From positions 124,001-188,000 of the forward strand of contig JADJFD010000001.1 of NCBI GenBank assembly GCA_016708765.1: 64,000 bases of DNA. Direction: 5' to 3'. The notes beneath the pieces were generated by a model that worked only from the letters and a program-made list of their open reading frames with translations, was not told where the DNA came from and searched no databases. The DNA comes from Chitinophagaceae bacterium. GTDB lineage: Bacteria; Bacteroidota; Bacteroidia; Chitinophagales; Chitinophagaceae. Positions 37,247 through 46,958 of the stretch are shown here, one piece after another (within the stretch, counting starts at the first letter, position 1; each line of letters opens with the position of its first letter). Position numbers and translations under genes: made by a program.

Positions 37247-38317
37247 TTAGTAATGATTTTTTTTCTGAAAGATGAGCTCTTTTTCCATCATGTCTTTTAT
37301 TAAACTGCTCAAGTCGTATTTTGGCGCCCATCCCAATTTCTCTTTTGCTTTTGATGCGTCACCAATTAGTAGGTCGACTTCTGTTGGCCTGAAATACTTT
37401 TCGTCTACAGCAACTATTTGCTTTCCCGTTTCTATCTTATAAAGAGGCTTGTTTCATTTTGTAACAATTCCGATTTCATTCACACCCTCGCCTGAGAATG
37501 ATATTTCAATTCCAACCTCTGCAAAAGCCATTTTAATAAAGTCTCTTACTGAAGTAGTTACACCTGTTGCTAAAATATAATCCTCTGCCGTATCCTGCTG
37601 TAGCATTAGCCACATACTTTCTACATAATCTTTCGCATGACCCCAATCTCTTTTTGCATCAAGATTTCCAAGTAAAAGCAAACCTTCTTTATTCAATGCA
37701 GCTCTGGCAACACCAATCGTTATTTTTCTGGTTACAAAATTTTCACTCCTTAACGGACTCTCATGATTAAACAAAATACCGTTCACTGCAAAGATGTTAT
37801 ATGCTTCTCTGTAATTTACTGTTGTCCAATAACCATAAAGTTTTGCTATGCCATATGGTGATCTGGGATAAAATGGAGTTGTTTCAGTTTGGGGAACTTC
37901 CTGTACTAATCCATACAGCTCGGAAGTAGAAGCTTGATAAAACTTAGTTTTCTTTTCGAGGCCGAGTGTCCGTATTGCCTCGAGTATTCTTAAAACACCA
38001 ATTCCATCGGCGTTAGCAGTATATTCTGCGGTGCTAAAACTTACTTGTACATGACTTTGGGCAGCAAGATTGTATATTTCGTCAGGTTGTACTTGCTGAA
38101 TGATTCGAAGAATACTGCTCGAATCTGTCATATCTCCATAATGTAAATGAAATCTATCAGCAATCGATTTGTCAAATACCAAATGATCTATTCGCTGGGT
38201 ATTCATCAACGAACTTCGTCTTCTAATACCGTGGACAGAATAGCCCTTAGTTAACAGTAACTCTGCCAGATAAGTTCCATCCTGACCTGTAATGCCTGTA
38301 ATAAGGGCTGTTTTCAT
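37247..38317 (-). pseudogene. gmd: GDP-mannose 4,6-dehydratase with an internal TGA
   Basis: ALITGITGQDGTYLAELLLT (NAD-binding), GIRRRSSLMNTQRIDHLV, ASTSELYGLVQEVPQTETTP with the catalytic S/T and Y-x-x-x-K in YPRSPYGIAKLYGYW, and NHESPLRSENFVTRKIT are diagnostic. After residue 287 an in-frame TGA (37454-37456) interrupts the gene. The same frame then continues as PLYKIETGKQIVAVDEKYF and RPTEVDLLIGDASKAKEKLG to a stop at 37247, the normal family C-terminus. So one base change separates a full-length Gmd (about 356 codons) from this sequence. Gmd makes GDP-4-keto-6-deoxymannose, the precursor of GDP-fucose and GDP-rhamnose. Confidence 0.85.
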
Positions 38318-38417
38318 AATTTTTTATGCGATTTGACGGGGCAAAAGTAAGGTTTAAAGATTAATTTTTCTTTCTGTAAAAACAAGTGGCATATTTGCAA
38401 AAACTCATCAGATTATT

Positions 38418-39542
38418 ATGACCATCGCCATTAATTGCTGGATACTGAGAAATAAGAAACTGGATGGCATTGGCTATTTTACAGTAAATACTGTTGCTAA
38501 TCTTATTCGGCAACATCCTGAAATTCAGTTCCAGATATTATGCGATAAAAAATTTACAGAAGATTACTTTGATTTCCCAAACGTAACAAAGCATAAAATA
38601 TTTCCTGCATTACGTCATCCTATTCTTTATGTAATTTATATGGAACTAGTACTTCCTTTCTTTTTACGAAAGCATAAGCCTGACTTGATGGTTTCAATGG
38701 ATAGTTTTTTAAGTTTGCTCTCAGGTTGTAAGCAGATTCCAGTTATTTACGATATTAATTTTGAACATAAGCCAGAAGATATTGCTTTAAAAAACCGTAT
38801 TTATTATCGGTTCTTCACTAAGCGATTTGCCAAAAAAGCTAAACGAATAGCTACTATTTCAGAATACAGTAAAAGAGATATTGCTGATTTTTATAAAATA
38901 GATGCCACTCTTATTGACAATGTTTCCTGTGGTATCAATAGTAATTTTTCTCCTTTGTCAAAAGAAGAAATAACTGCTGTTCGAGATAAATGGAGTGAGG
39001 GAAAGCCATATTTCTTTTTTGTAGGCTCAATGCACCCAAGAAAAAACATAAAACGGTTGATTGACGGATTTAACCTTTTTAAGGAAAGAACACAATCAGA
39101 TTTTAAATTAGTGTTGGCAGGTTCTTTACTTTGGCAAAAAACCGATATAGAAGATTCTTATACTAACAGTCAATATAAAGATGATATAATTTTCACTGGC
39201 CGTTTATCTGATGATGATTTGCAAAAAGTGTTAGGTGCCGCTTATGCGTTAAGTTTTGTTCCAATTTTTGAAGGGTTTGGTTTGCCGATTGTTGAAGCTT
39301 TTCAAAGCGGTGTTCCAGTGATCTGCTCTAATGTAACTTCTATGCCGGAAGTAGCAGGAGACGCTGCATTAATGGTAGATCCTTTTAATATTGATAGTAT
39401 TGCTAATGGTATGAATAAACTTGCGGATAATAATGATCTTCGAAACGAGTTGATTGATAAGGGACATCAACAAAAAAAGCTTTTTTCCTGGAGCCGCACT
39501 GCTGAATTACTTTGGGATTGTATTCAAAAGGCAGTAAAATAA
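38418..39542 (+). CDS. Family 4 glycosyltransferase
   Basis: 374 residues. The N-terminal domain has the typical INCWILRNKKLDGIGYFTVN loop, and the C-terminal domain has FFFVGSMHPRKNIKRLIDGF near residues 198-217, then AYALSFVPIFEGFGLPIVEA with the EGFGLPxxEA nucleotide-sugar site near residues 276-290 and SNVTSMPEVAGDAALMVDPF. These are GT-B retaining transferases, often mannosyl- or rhamnosyltransferases; the neighbours gmd and the reductase make GDP-rhamnose or GDP-fucose a plausible donor, by context only. Confidence 0.88.
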   Translation: MTIAINCWILRNKKLDGIGYFTVNTVANLIRQHPEIQFQILCDKKFTEDYFDFPNVTKHKIFPALRHPILYVIYMELVLPFFLRKHKPDLMVSMDSFLSLLSGCKQIPVIYDINFEHKPEDIALKNRIYYRFFTKRFAKKAKRIATISEYSKRDIADFYKIDATLIDNVSCGINSNFSPLSKEEITAVRDKWSEGKPYFFFVGSMHPRKNIKRLIDGFNLFKERTQSDFKLVLAGSLLWQKTDIEDSYTNSQYKDDIIFTGRLSDDDLQKVLGAAYALSFVPIFEGFGLPIVEAFQSGVPVICSNVTSMPEVAGDAALMVDPFNIDSIANGMNKLADNNDLRNELIDKGHQQKKLFSWSRTAELLWDCIQKAVK

Positions 39543-39550
39543 TTTCTGTT

Positions 39551-40513
39551 TTATTTTGTTTCAACCTGCCAATAACGAATAATGTCTCCGAGGCTTTTAT
39601 CAAGAGGAATTTCCGGTTGCCAGCCTAATTCATTCTTAATTTTCTGATAAGACCCGATAATTTTTTTATTTTCATTTGGTCGGAAGAGATCAGGATTAAT
39701 TTTTGTTTCAATAGCTAGATTTAATATTTCACTCATTTTAGAAACAATATCACTTAGCAAAATTCCATTTCCAGAACAGATATTGTAAACTTCTCCGCTA
39801 CGACCTTTTTTGAATAATAGATAATATGCTCTAACGACATCTCTTACATCTAAAAAATCCCGGGTAATAGATAAATTGCCAGTTGTAAGAGTAGCCTTGG
39901 ATTCTTTATTTTTCGACAATTGAACTAATTGTTTTGCAAAAGAAGATATTACAAAAATATCTTTTTGCCCTGGTCCAATATGATTGAAAGACCTTGTCAT
40001 AATTATATCCAGCGCAAAACCGTCGGCATAAATTTTTGAAAGCATCTCCTGCGATACTCTTGCCACAGCATATGGGCTTAATGGTTTAAGAGGATGCTCT
40101 TCTGTTAATGGTAGATCAGTTTCAGCTACTTCACCGAATTCTTCAGAGGAGCCAACTGATAATATCCGGCATTTATTATTATTTATTCTTACCAGTTCTA
40201 CAAGATTTAGAAAAATAGTAGTGTTGTTTACAAAGGTTTCTAAAGGAGTAAGCCAACTTTGGGCAACTGAGCTAACGGAGGCAAGATGCAAAATATACTC
40301 AGGTTTAAAATCGTCAAGAACTTTATCAGTTGCTACTTTGTCAAGTAAGTCAATGTTTTCAAAAGCGATTGAAAGGTGAGGGAATGAAGAAAAATTAAAA
40401 TCAGGCTTGTTTTTATCAATGCCTAATACTTTTGAACCCGGTTCATTAGTGTTGAGTAATGAAAGAAAGTGTTGGCTAACAAATCCGGCAAATCCTGTAA
40501 TTAGTATTTTCAT
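39551..40513 (-). CDS. NAD-dependent epimerase/dehydratase, GDP-6-deoxy-D-mannose reductase-like
   Basis: From ATG 40513 the protein has 320 residues. ILITGFAGFVSQHFLSLL (a GxxGxxx-type Rossmann loop), LSVGSSEEFGEVAETDLP, then the Y-x-x-x-R-type segment LSPYAVARVSQEML and RSFNHIGPGQKDIFVISSFA match the reductase that converts GDP-4-keto-6-deoxymannose to GDP-D-rhamnose. The usual YxxxK Lys is replaced by Arg in this reading (YAVAR), which is seen in the RMD branch. It pairs with gmd functionally, although a glycosyltransferase lies between them on the other strand. Confidence 0.8.
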   Translation of the reverse strand: MKILITGFAGFVSQHFLSLLNTNEPGSKVLGIDKNKPDFNFSSFPHLSIAFENIDLLDKVATDKVLDDFKPEYILHLASVSSVAQSWLTPLETFVNNTTIFLNLVELVRINNNKCRILSVGSSEEFGEVAETDLPLTEEHPLKPLSPYAVARVSQEMLSKIYADGFALDIIMTRSFNHIGPGQKDIFVISSFAKQLVQLSKNKESKATLTTGNLSITRDFLDVRDVVRAYYLLFKKGRSGEVYNICSGNGILLSDIVSKMSEILNLAIETKINPDLFRPNENKKIIGSYQKIKNELGWQPEIPLDKSLGDIIRYWQVETK

Positions 40514-40597
40514 TATTGTAGAATAAAAATAATCATAATCCTCCGGAAACATCGTTTTTAATAAAATGTTAGAAGTTGCCTATAGCAGATAAAGGAA

Positions 40598-40621
40598 AAG
40601 TCCTGCAAAATGTCAGGACTT
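40598..40621 (-). terminator. Hairpin after the DNRLRE-like lipoprotein gene
   Basis: Perfect 8-bp arms AAGTCCTG / CAGGACTT with an 8-base loop. On the minus strand a short U-rich tract follows. It lies 30 bp past the stop at 40652. Confidence 0.55.
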
Positions 40622-40651
40622 GAAAATTGATACTTATAATAATAATCTTAT

Positions 40652-41578
40652 TTATGGCTGATATGTAATAACAATTTTTGGATGTTTGGATGCTGTAGTA
40701 TGAATACTAGAACAAAAATTTCTCATATTGAAAGGCGTTTCATTTTGCAACATAATCATGAACCCGTAATTTCCAGAGCTGTGCATAGCTGTAACAAGAT
40801 TTTTTACATCTACATCAACCAAGTCAAGTGAAGCTTGTGCTGTATGAGGAATTGAAATCTGATCTGTAGTGGTAGTAGCTGGTTGTGTGAGCCAGAAAGT
40901 TGTAACTGGATTCCAGTTATTTGTAATACGTCGAATATACATGGCATTGGGTCCTTCATTTGGAACTGTTTGGGTTCCATTTAATGGAGTTGGATTAGAG
41001 AAAAGAGTAAGTTTTGCAGTGAGAATTGTTGCACTTGATGGTATTGTGCTTAAATTAAATTTTAAAGCCCCTCTGATATAAATAGTGCCACCAGAGGTCC
41101 AAGTTCCTGCAACAAGTTCAGTAGCATGGCCAGATTGATCCATTGTTGAGTTTCCCCATAGATGTCTTTCCTCTGTATTATTTGCTGGTTGCAGTGTTAG
41201 AGTTTGTATTGGCGCTGCAGTCACGGTAATTTTTGTGGTATCAATTCCTGTTAGACCAGCATTATCTATAACCATTAACTGAAAAGTATACGTACCTGCA
41301 ATAAAATTTGTTACTAATGTTGTAGGAGAGCCGGGGCTTGCTATTAAAGGAACATTTGGTCCGGAAACTAAACTCCACAAATAGCCTGTAATTGGCCCGT
41401 TGGTAGAAACCCCACTACCTGCAAGGGTAAAGGATGTGGTAGGCGATTGAATCGATTGACTATTCCCTGCCTCAGCAGTTGGAGGTTGGGGGCTGATGAA
41501 ATCATTTTCTTTCTGACAGCCAATAAATAAACCAACTACAAAAAGTAAGGCGAATATTTTTTTAAAGTGTATCCTCAT
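40652..41578 (-). CDS. Lipoprotein with PKD/Ig-like and DNRLRE-like domains
   Basis: 308 residues. A lipoprotein signal (FALLFVVGLFIGC) is followed by a PKD-like domain (PPTAEAGNSQSIQSPTTSFT, then TGYLWSLVSGPNVPLI and GTYTFQLMVIDNAGLTGIDT). A C-terminal domain of about 165 residues (IYIRGALKFNLSTIPSSATI, LTAKLTLFSNP, ASLDLVDVDVKNLVTAM, YGFMIMLQNE) has the DNRLRE pattern found in extracellular proteins. It is likely attached to the outer membrane surface. Its role in the glycan locus is unknown. Confidence 0.8.
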   Translation of the reverse strand: MRIHFKKIFALLFVVGLFIGCQKENDFISPQPPTAEAGNSQSIQSPTTSFTLAGSGVSTNGPITGYLWSLVSGPNVPLIASPGSPTTLVTNFIAGTYTFQLMVIDNAGLTGIDTTKITVTAAPIQTLTLQPANNTEERHLWGNSTMDQSGHATELVAGTWTSGGTIYIRGALKFNLSTIPSSATILTAKLTLFSNPTPLNGTQTVPNEGPNAMYIRRITNNWNPVTTFWLTQPATTTTDQISIPHTAQASLDLVDVDVKNLVTAMHSSGNYGFMIMLQNETPFNMRNFCSSIHTTASKHPKIVITYQP

Positions 41579-41643
41579 ACAATTTAGTTTTTTGCTATAA
41601 TAGACTAAATATAGATAATAGTTTAAAGAGAGTATAATTTTTC

Positions 41644-42750
41644 TTAAATATTAATTATACTTTCAATAATATTTTTCCAGAAATAAGTTTTGTAATATAA
41701 ATTCGGGGTTGGTGCTTCTAAATAGTTATTATTAATAAGCAGTTCAATAAAGTTGGACCAGTCGTTGTCTTTTAATATGATAAGTTTCTCCCCACAAACT
41801 TCCTTCACCATTCCGGCAGCACCTGTTTCTGTAGATATAACAGTTGTCCCATAAGCTATCGCCTCCACAATTTTTGTTTTTACACCGCCTCCGCTTAGTA
41901 CAGGATTTACAAATATGTCAGCAGCTTTGTAATAGGTTGCTATATCACTTATAAACCCAGCGTATATAATGTTTTTATCAGAATATTTTTTTAATTCATT
42001 CATCTCTTCCGGCAAGCCTTTGCCACAAATTATTATTTTATAACGAAATGAAGGTTGTTGCAGTAATAAAGAATTTATAGTATCCAATATGATTTTAACT
42101 GCATCAAGATTGGGTTTGTAATTCAACGCACCTGCAAATAATAATATCTTTTCTTCAGACTTGATATTGTGTTTTGTTGAAACTACTTCTTTGCATTGAT
42201 CTTTATCTGTAGGATTGCTACTTATTTCAATTCCAAAAGGAAGATCAAAACATTTTTCAGCAGGTATATGCCACTGTGTAATAGCAAACTCTTTGTCTTC
42301 AGGAGCAATAAAAAAAAGGCCATCAGCTTTTTGAAAACTTTTTTTCTCGTAACGTTTTAATATTGGCCACCACCATTTTCCTGTGGATTTGAATCTTTGG
42401 TATTCGATATTATGTGTGTGGATGATTACGTTGATGCCAGTTCTTTTGCGAATAGCAAATGCTAACCATGACAAATAAGGATGTTCGATAATTAAGGTAT
42501 CAAACCCATTTCCCTTAACAAGTGCTGTAATTTTATGTATCAGGCTTCGGTCGTAATAACGGCTAAATGATTTTTTTAGCAGCGGAATTGTTTTATAATT
42601 TTTTGCAAGAGCAAAATCATTTTCTGCAACAGAAATAACTGTTAAGTCAATTTCTTTACCTAAGTATTCAAAGAATTGTGCAATAAACTTTTGCCCCCCG
42701 GAATGATAAGGCAGGTAAGGGTAGGGGGCTATTGCAAGTATTTTCTTCAT
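41644..42750 (-). CDS. Family 4 glycosyltransferase
   Basis: 368 residues. LAIAPYPYLPYHSGGQKFIA at the N-terminus contains the GG loop. ILLFAGALNYKPNLDAVKII starts the second GT-B half, and YYKAADIFVNPVLSGGGVKT KIVEAIAYGT near residues 278-307 is the donor-binding motif in the usual position. Donor and acceptor are unknown. It is 8 bp downstream of the YfhO-like gene and probably in one operon with it. Confidence 0.88.
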   Translation of the reverse strand: MKKILAIAPYPYLPYHSGGQKFIAQFFEYLGKEIDLTVISVAENDFALAKNYKTIPLLKKSFSRYYDRSLIHKITALVKGNGFDTLIIEHPYLSWLAFAIRKRTGINVIIHTHNIEYQRFKSTGKWWWPILKRYEKKSFQKADGLFFIAPEDKEFAITQWHIPAEKCFDLPFGIEISSNPTDKDQCKEVVSTKHNIKSEEKILLFAGALNYKPNLDAVKIILDTINSLLLQQPSFRYKIIICGKGLPEEMNELKKYSDKNIIYAGFISDIATYYKAADIFVNPVLSGGGVKTKIVEAIAYGTTVISTETGAAGMVKEVCGEKLIILKDNDWSNFIELLINNNYLEAPTPNLYYKTYFWKNIIESIINI

Positions 42751-42758
42751 TAATCAAT

Positions 42759-45224
42759 TCAACTTTTTTTCCTACTTTGTCGCCAAGCCATAAATAATCC
42801 ACCAACAAATACCAATAGAATAATTATGGATGAAATAAACATGATCGAAGTTCCACTTTTAACTGAAGCAGGTTCGAATATAAACTTCACAGTATGTTTT
42901 CCTGCAGGAACAGATAACCCACGAAGAACATAGTTTACATTATAATATTCTGTCTTCTTACCATCAATGTATGCATTCCAACCTACGGGGTAATAGATTT
43001 CACTAAACACTGCAAACTGAGGTCCGTTGCCATTTACTTCATATTCAATTGCATCATTATCATAGTTTATCATCTTTATGGACGCCGTAGAATCCCATTG
43101 TGGTTGTACTAAATTTGCTGCTACTGATTTCTCTATAATAGCAGTATCTCTCAGATTCGTCTTTCCAATTGTTTTTATGCTTGCAACTCTGTCATCTACA
43201 ACTTTTATGTTTTTCACAAGCCAGCATGGCCCAAAGGCATTAGGATTTGGCATCACATTTCGCTGCCCTGTTTGTGGGTCTTGAATAATGACATATTTCG
43301 CATTGAGCATATTTAGTATTCCTTGATTAGGGTTTCCATATAAATACATCTCGAGTAAATCCTGATAGATTCTAAGCTTTGCCGGATGGTATCCGCCAAT
43401 TGATTTATGATAATAGGTAGTACGGGATTCATTGTAACGGTCGCCGGCTAAATTAAAAACTCTAAAATTCGGGTCTTTATCTTGTAATATTTGTTGATCA
43501 ACTGGAGTTTGAGCAAAGTTTATATTGGAGTAATCATCGGCTGATACATAATTGTCTTCATTCAAATAGTCATGACTTGTAATAGTAAGCTCAAGTGTAC
43601 TTATCACTAAAATAATAATTGCTGCAGTTAATGGTTTTAACCAGCTTCTTATGTAAGCATAGAAAATTGCTAACAACAGAACAGCAAAACCAACAGCTCT
43701 CAACAATTGTCCGCCAAACATACTATTGCGATCTGCTTTCAATCCAGAAATAACGGCCCTTGCTATTTCATCGCTTTTAGTTTGTGTTGCAATGCTGGCC
43801 ATTAATTCTGGATCACTAATAGAAGAATAATCCATTGAGAAATACATCAAACCAAGAAATGCGAATAAGCCACCAACAGCATACAATATTTTTTTGAAAT
43901 CTTTATTTAGAACTTCTTTTGCTTTTTCTTCAAACAATAAATATTGTAATGACAGTGCTGCAATTACACCTACAGCAAACTGTGGTATCACCTGCGAAAA
44001 TGATGGTGCTCTGAATTTATTGTACAACGGCATGTTTTCAAAAAGGAAAACATTAAAGCCGGCAAAGTATTTTCCCCATGCCATAAAAATTCCAAAGATG
44101 GTTATTGCAAGTAATCCCCATCTCAACGGTTTCTTTACAACTACAAATCCTATTAATCCTAATAAGCAAATGATAACACCAAAATAGGCAGGGCCTGATG
44201 TTGAGAGCTTACCCCAATATCCTGGTAATTGAGAAGCAAATTGTATAGCATTATTTTCATCAACACCTTTTTCCATCAGCTTACTTACAACTTTTGAGTT
44301 TTCGCCTGCAGGTTTACTGCTACTTCCTCCAAAAGCATTTGGCATCATGAATGTTACCGTTTCTGCTTTTCCTAAACTATATTCAAAGGCATAGGACGTA
44401 TCAAGCCCCGAAGTTTTTGCAACTGTTACAGAATCACCTTGAATATTTATATCCTTTCCTCCACGCATTGTATACTTAGCATACTCCGAGGTGGTTTTTA
44501 GTGTTAAGGCATTACCGGCGATGCCAATAATTGCAGAAATCATAGTAATGCCAGCTGCAATACCAAGATGTTTCCATTCTTTATTTTTTACCCACACATA
44601 TACATAGCAAAGTGTTACGGCTATTGCAATTAGAAATGTATAATATGTTACCTGCAAGTGAGTAACGCCTATTTGCTGATACGTAGCATACGTTGTAAGT
44701 GCAAGACCAAGCCAATATTTTTTTTCAAAAATGCTTATTAATCCAGCTATAAGTAAAGGAATAAAAGCGGTGGCCAGCATTTGTGTATCATGTCCTGCTG
44801 CAACTATAACCGGGTTATACGAAGCAAATGCAAAACCTAATCCTGATAAAATTCCAATGACTGGCCTTAATCTCAATGTTAAACATAAAATATAAAAACA
44901 AAGACAAGCTAAAAAGAAAAAATTGATTGGTTTCGGCAATCCAAATGAGAAGATCTTTGTAAGATCTGGTAGTACAGTTTTCCCTTCCATGGCTACCTGA
45001 TAATTGGGCATGCCGCTGAAGAGATTAGGATTCCACAAAGGGAAATGGCCGTTTTTATCTTTATACTCAAAAGAATTCTGTGCCATTCCTTTCCAGCCCA
45101 CATTATCATGCTGGTTTAACACATTGCCTTCTAAAACAGGTTTGCAAAAGATTATGGATACTATTAGAAAAACGACAATTGCTATAATATGCGGTAAAAT
45201 CTTTTTCAACAGCGGATTGTTCAT
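42759..45224 (-). CDS. YfhO-family multispanning membrane protein
   Basis: 821 residues with about a dozen transmembrane segments. The first helix is followed by a large outer loop (residues about 30-80) with NVGWKGMAQNSFEYKDKNG. A second region has GYHPAKLRIYQDLLEMYLYG and, before the last helix, YYPVGWNAYIDGKKTEYYNV and LRGLSVPAGKHTVKFIFEPA, as in the YfhO family. YfhO proteins are GT-C-like and help decorate cell-surface polymers. The gene lies in the glycan locus next to glycosyltransferases, consistent with that role. Confidence 0.85.
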   Translation of the reverse strand: MNNPLLKKILPHIIAIVVFLIVSIIFCKPVLEGNVLNQHDNVGWKGMAQNSFEYKDKNGHFPLWNPNLFSGMPNYQVAMEGKTVLPDLTKIFSFGLPKPINFFFLACLCFYILCLTLRLRPVIGILSGLGFAFASYNPVIVAAGHDTQMLATAFIPLLIAGLISIFEKKYWLGLALTTYATYQQIGVTHLQVTYYTFLIAIAVTLCYVYVWVKNKEWKHLGIAAGITMISAIIGIAGNALTLKTTSEYAKYTMRGGKDINIQGDSVTVAKTSGLDTSYAFEYSLGKAETVTFMMPNAFGGSSSKPAGENSKVVSKLMEKGVDENNAIQFASQLPGYWGKLSTSGPAYFGVIICLLGLIGFVVVKKPLRWGLLAITIFGIFMAWGKYFAGFNVFLFENMPLYNKFRAPSFSQVIPQFAVGVIAALSLQYLLFEEKAKEVLNKDFKKILYAVGGLFAFLGLMYFSMDYSSISDPELMASIATQTKSDEIARAVISGLKADRNSMFGGQLLRAVGFAVLLLAIFYAYIRSWLKPLTAAIIILVISTLELTITSHDYLNEDNYVSADDYSNINFAQTPVDQQILQDKDPNFRVFNLAGDRYNESRTTYYHKSIGGYHPAKLRIYQDLLEMYLYGNPNQGILNMLNAKYVIIQDPQTGQRNVMPNPNAFGPCWLVKNIKVVDDRVASIKTIGKTNLRDTAIIEKSVAANLVQPQWDSTASIKMINYDNDAIEYEVNGNGPQFAVFSEIYYPVGWNAYIDGKKTEYYNVNYVLRGLSVPAGKHTVKFIFEPASVKSGTSIMFISSIIILLVFVGGLFMAWRQSRKKS

Positions 45225-45276
45225 ACAATTTCAAGATTAGGCTGACAAAATAATGCTATTTTAGACTAAAATCCCG

Positions 45277-45588
45277 ATGCGCTGGCTTTTATTTTTATCA
45301 AGACTGGCCTTTATTTGCGGCCTTTTTTTTCTGCTAACATTATTACAGTTAATGACGGGCTGGATTAAAGATGGAAATCTTGAGTCAACTATCATAACTA
45401 TTGGTTTTTTTATGGGTATGATCATTGTGCCAATTACATTACTTTGCTATATTATTTTATGGATTGTAGGGAAAAAGCCTGCTGCTATTGTTCCTCGTTG
45501 GCTTATTATAGGTAACATTATTGTACTGTTTATTTTGTTGGGTTATATATTTTATATCAATTATATCTATTCTCAAACATTTTCATGA
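45277..45588 (+). CDS. Small membrane protein, unknown
   Basis: 103 residues with three hydrophobic segments (about 4-25, 42-67 and 78-98). It overlaps the start of the transporter gene by 4 bp (ATGA-type junction), suggesting co-translation. No family recognised. Confidence 0.65.
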   Translation: MRWLLFLSRLAFICGLFFLLTLLQLMTGWIKDGNLESTIITIGFFMGMIIVPITLLCYIILWIVGKKPAAIVPRWLIIGNIIVLFILLGYIFYINYIYSQTFS

Positions 45589-46384
45589 TACAAGCCATTA
45601 TTAAAAGTAAACCTACAAGGCTGTTCCTGATACTCGGAGGTTTTTTTATTGCCAATGCGTTGATTGCGGAAATAATTGGGGTAAAAATATTTTCCCTAGA
45701 AAAAACATTGGGCATTTCACCTTTGGATATTCATATTCTTGGCAATGATCTTTCGTTCAACCTTACCGCCGGTGTTTTATTATGGCCGGTCGTTTTCATC
45801 ATGACGGATATTATTAATGAATATTATGGAATGAGAGGTGTGAGATTTCTTTCCTGGCTTACTGCAGGGTTGATTGCTTTTGCATTCTTAGTTTTTATTG
45901 GCGCTGTTAATCTTGTGCCTGCCGATTTTTTTATCAGCAGTAAACAGGGTAGTGGTGTTCCAGATATGTCAAAAGCCTATGACAGTGTATTGGGGCAAGG
46001 TGGATTCATTATTATTGGTTCTCTTACAGCTTTTATTCTAGGACAGTTAATTGATGTGTTTGTGTTTCATAAAATAAAAAAGTAACTGGCGAAAAAAAGA
46101 TATGGCTGAGGGCAACTGGTTCTACATTGATTTCTCAGTTCATTGATAGTTTTGTTGTTTTATTTATTGCTTTTTATATTGGAACAAGAGTAAATGCATC
46201 GGGTAGTGACTTTGTTTGGCCCTTTAAATTATTTATAGCCGTTGGTATCGTAAACTATATTTATAAATTCATCGTTGCCATTTTAATGACACCTGTAATT
46301 TATCTGATTCATGGAATAATAGAAAAGCATCTTGGTCATGAGCAGGCCGCTGAAATGAAGAAAGCGGCGATGGAAGGACGGTAG
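45585..46384 (+). CDS. Queuosine precursor transporter (YhhQ family), frame interrupted at an A6 run
   Basis: The first frame (45585-46085) has FFIANALIAEIIGVKIFSLE, WPVVFIMTDIINEYYGMRGV and LTAFILGQLIDVFVFHKIKK. The second (open from 46127) continues STLISQFIDSFVVLFIAFYI and KFIVAILMTPVIYLIHGIIE. Adding one A to the run at 46076-46081 joins them through VTGEKKIWLRATGS, giving about 266 residues, normal for the vitamin-uptake-like YhhQ/QueT family that imports queuosine precursors for tRNA modification. Six or more transmembrane helices are visible. Confidence 0.85.
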
Positions 46385-46505
46385 ACGGAACTCTGTTCCC
46401 TCAGGTAAAACGAAACTCCGTTTCGTTCAATAAATCGGTACAGAGTTCCGTTCACTATTCACTGAACAGAGTTATTCTCTATTACTGGAACAGAGTTCCG
46501 TTTGC
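46385..46505. repeat. Cluster of GGAACAGAGTTCCGT palindromic repeats
   Basis: Five related blocks within 120 bp: ACGGAACTCTGTTCC, ACGAAACTCCGTTTCGT, ACAGAGTTCCGTT, GAACAGAGTTA and GGAACAGAGTTCCGTTT. They lie between the convergent transporter and NUDIX genes. The last block runs into the NUDIX coding end (codons for ANGTLFQ). Confidence 0.7.
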
Positions 46506-46952
46506 CTTTACTAAATCCGCAACAATTTTATCAATAGGCAACGTAACTACTTCAGAAGAAAATTCATTCCAACAAATAAATCGGAAAGTTTCAATTTCCT
46601 TTGATTCTTCATATACTTTTAATTGCTGCTGATCAAAATCAAAAGGCTTATTTCTTAGCGGGGCTTTTATTTCATCAAGAGCTGTTACAGCATAATAAAT
46701 TGAAATGATTTGATGATCTGGATTAAAAGCAGAACGTTGATAAAAGTCAGTAGTATAAATATGGTTGCCGACTGCAACTTTAAGATTCATTTCTTCCTGA
46801 AACTCCCGCCGCAGACAATCTCTTGTCCCTTCGCCAAATTCTAAACCGCCGCCGGGAAATTTAGTAATATAACTTCCACGAATCAATTCATCGCTTACCA
46901 GCACTTCACTTTTTTCATTGATAAGAATGCCGTAAACTCTGATATTGAACAT
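46482..46952 (-). CDS. NUDIX hydrolase
   Basis: 156 residues. The Nudix box reads GLEFGEGTRDCLRREFQEEM near residues 35-54 (G-x5-E-x7-REUxEE pattern). N-terminal VYGILINEKSEVLVSDELIR fits small NTP- or dinucleotide-pyrophosphatases. The last residues are encoded by a copy of the nearby palindromic repeat, so the C-terminus may be recently altered. Substrate unknown. It begins 6 bp after corA ends on the same strand. Confidence 0.9.
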   Translation of the reverse strand: MFNIRVYGILINEKSEVLVSDELIRGSYITKFPGGGLEFGEGTRDCLRREFQEEMNLKVAVGNHIYTTDFYQRSAFNPDHQIISIYYAVTALDEIKAPLRNKPFDFDQQQLKVYEESKEIETFRFICWNEFSSEVVTLPIDKIVADLVKANGTLFQ

Positions 46953-46958
46953 AGTTGT

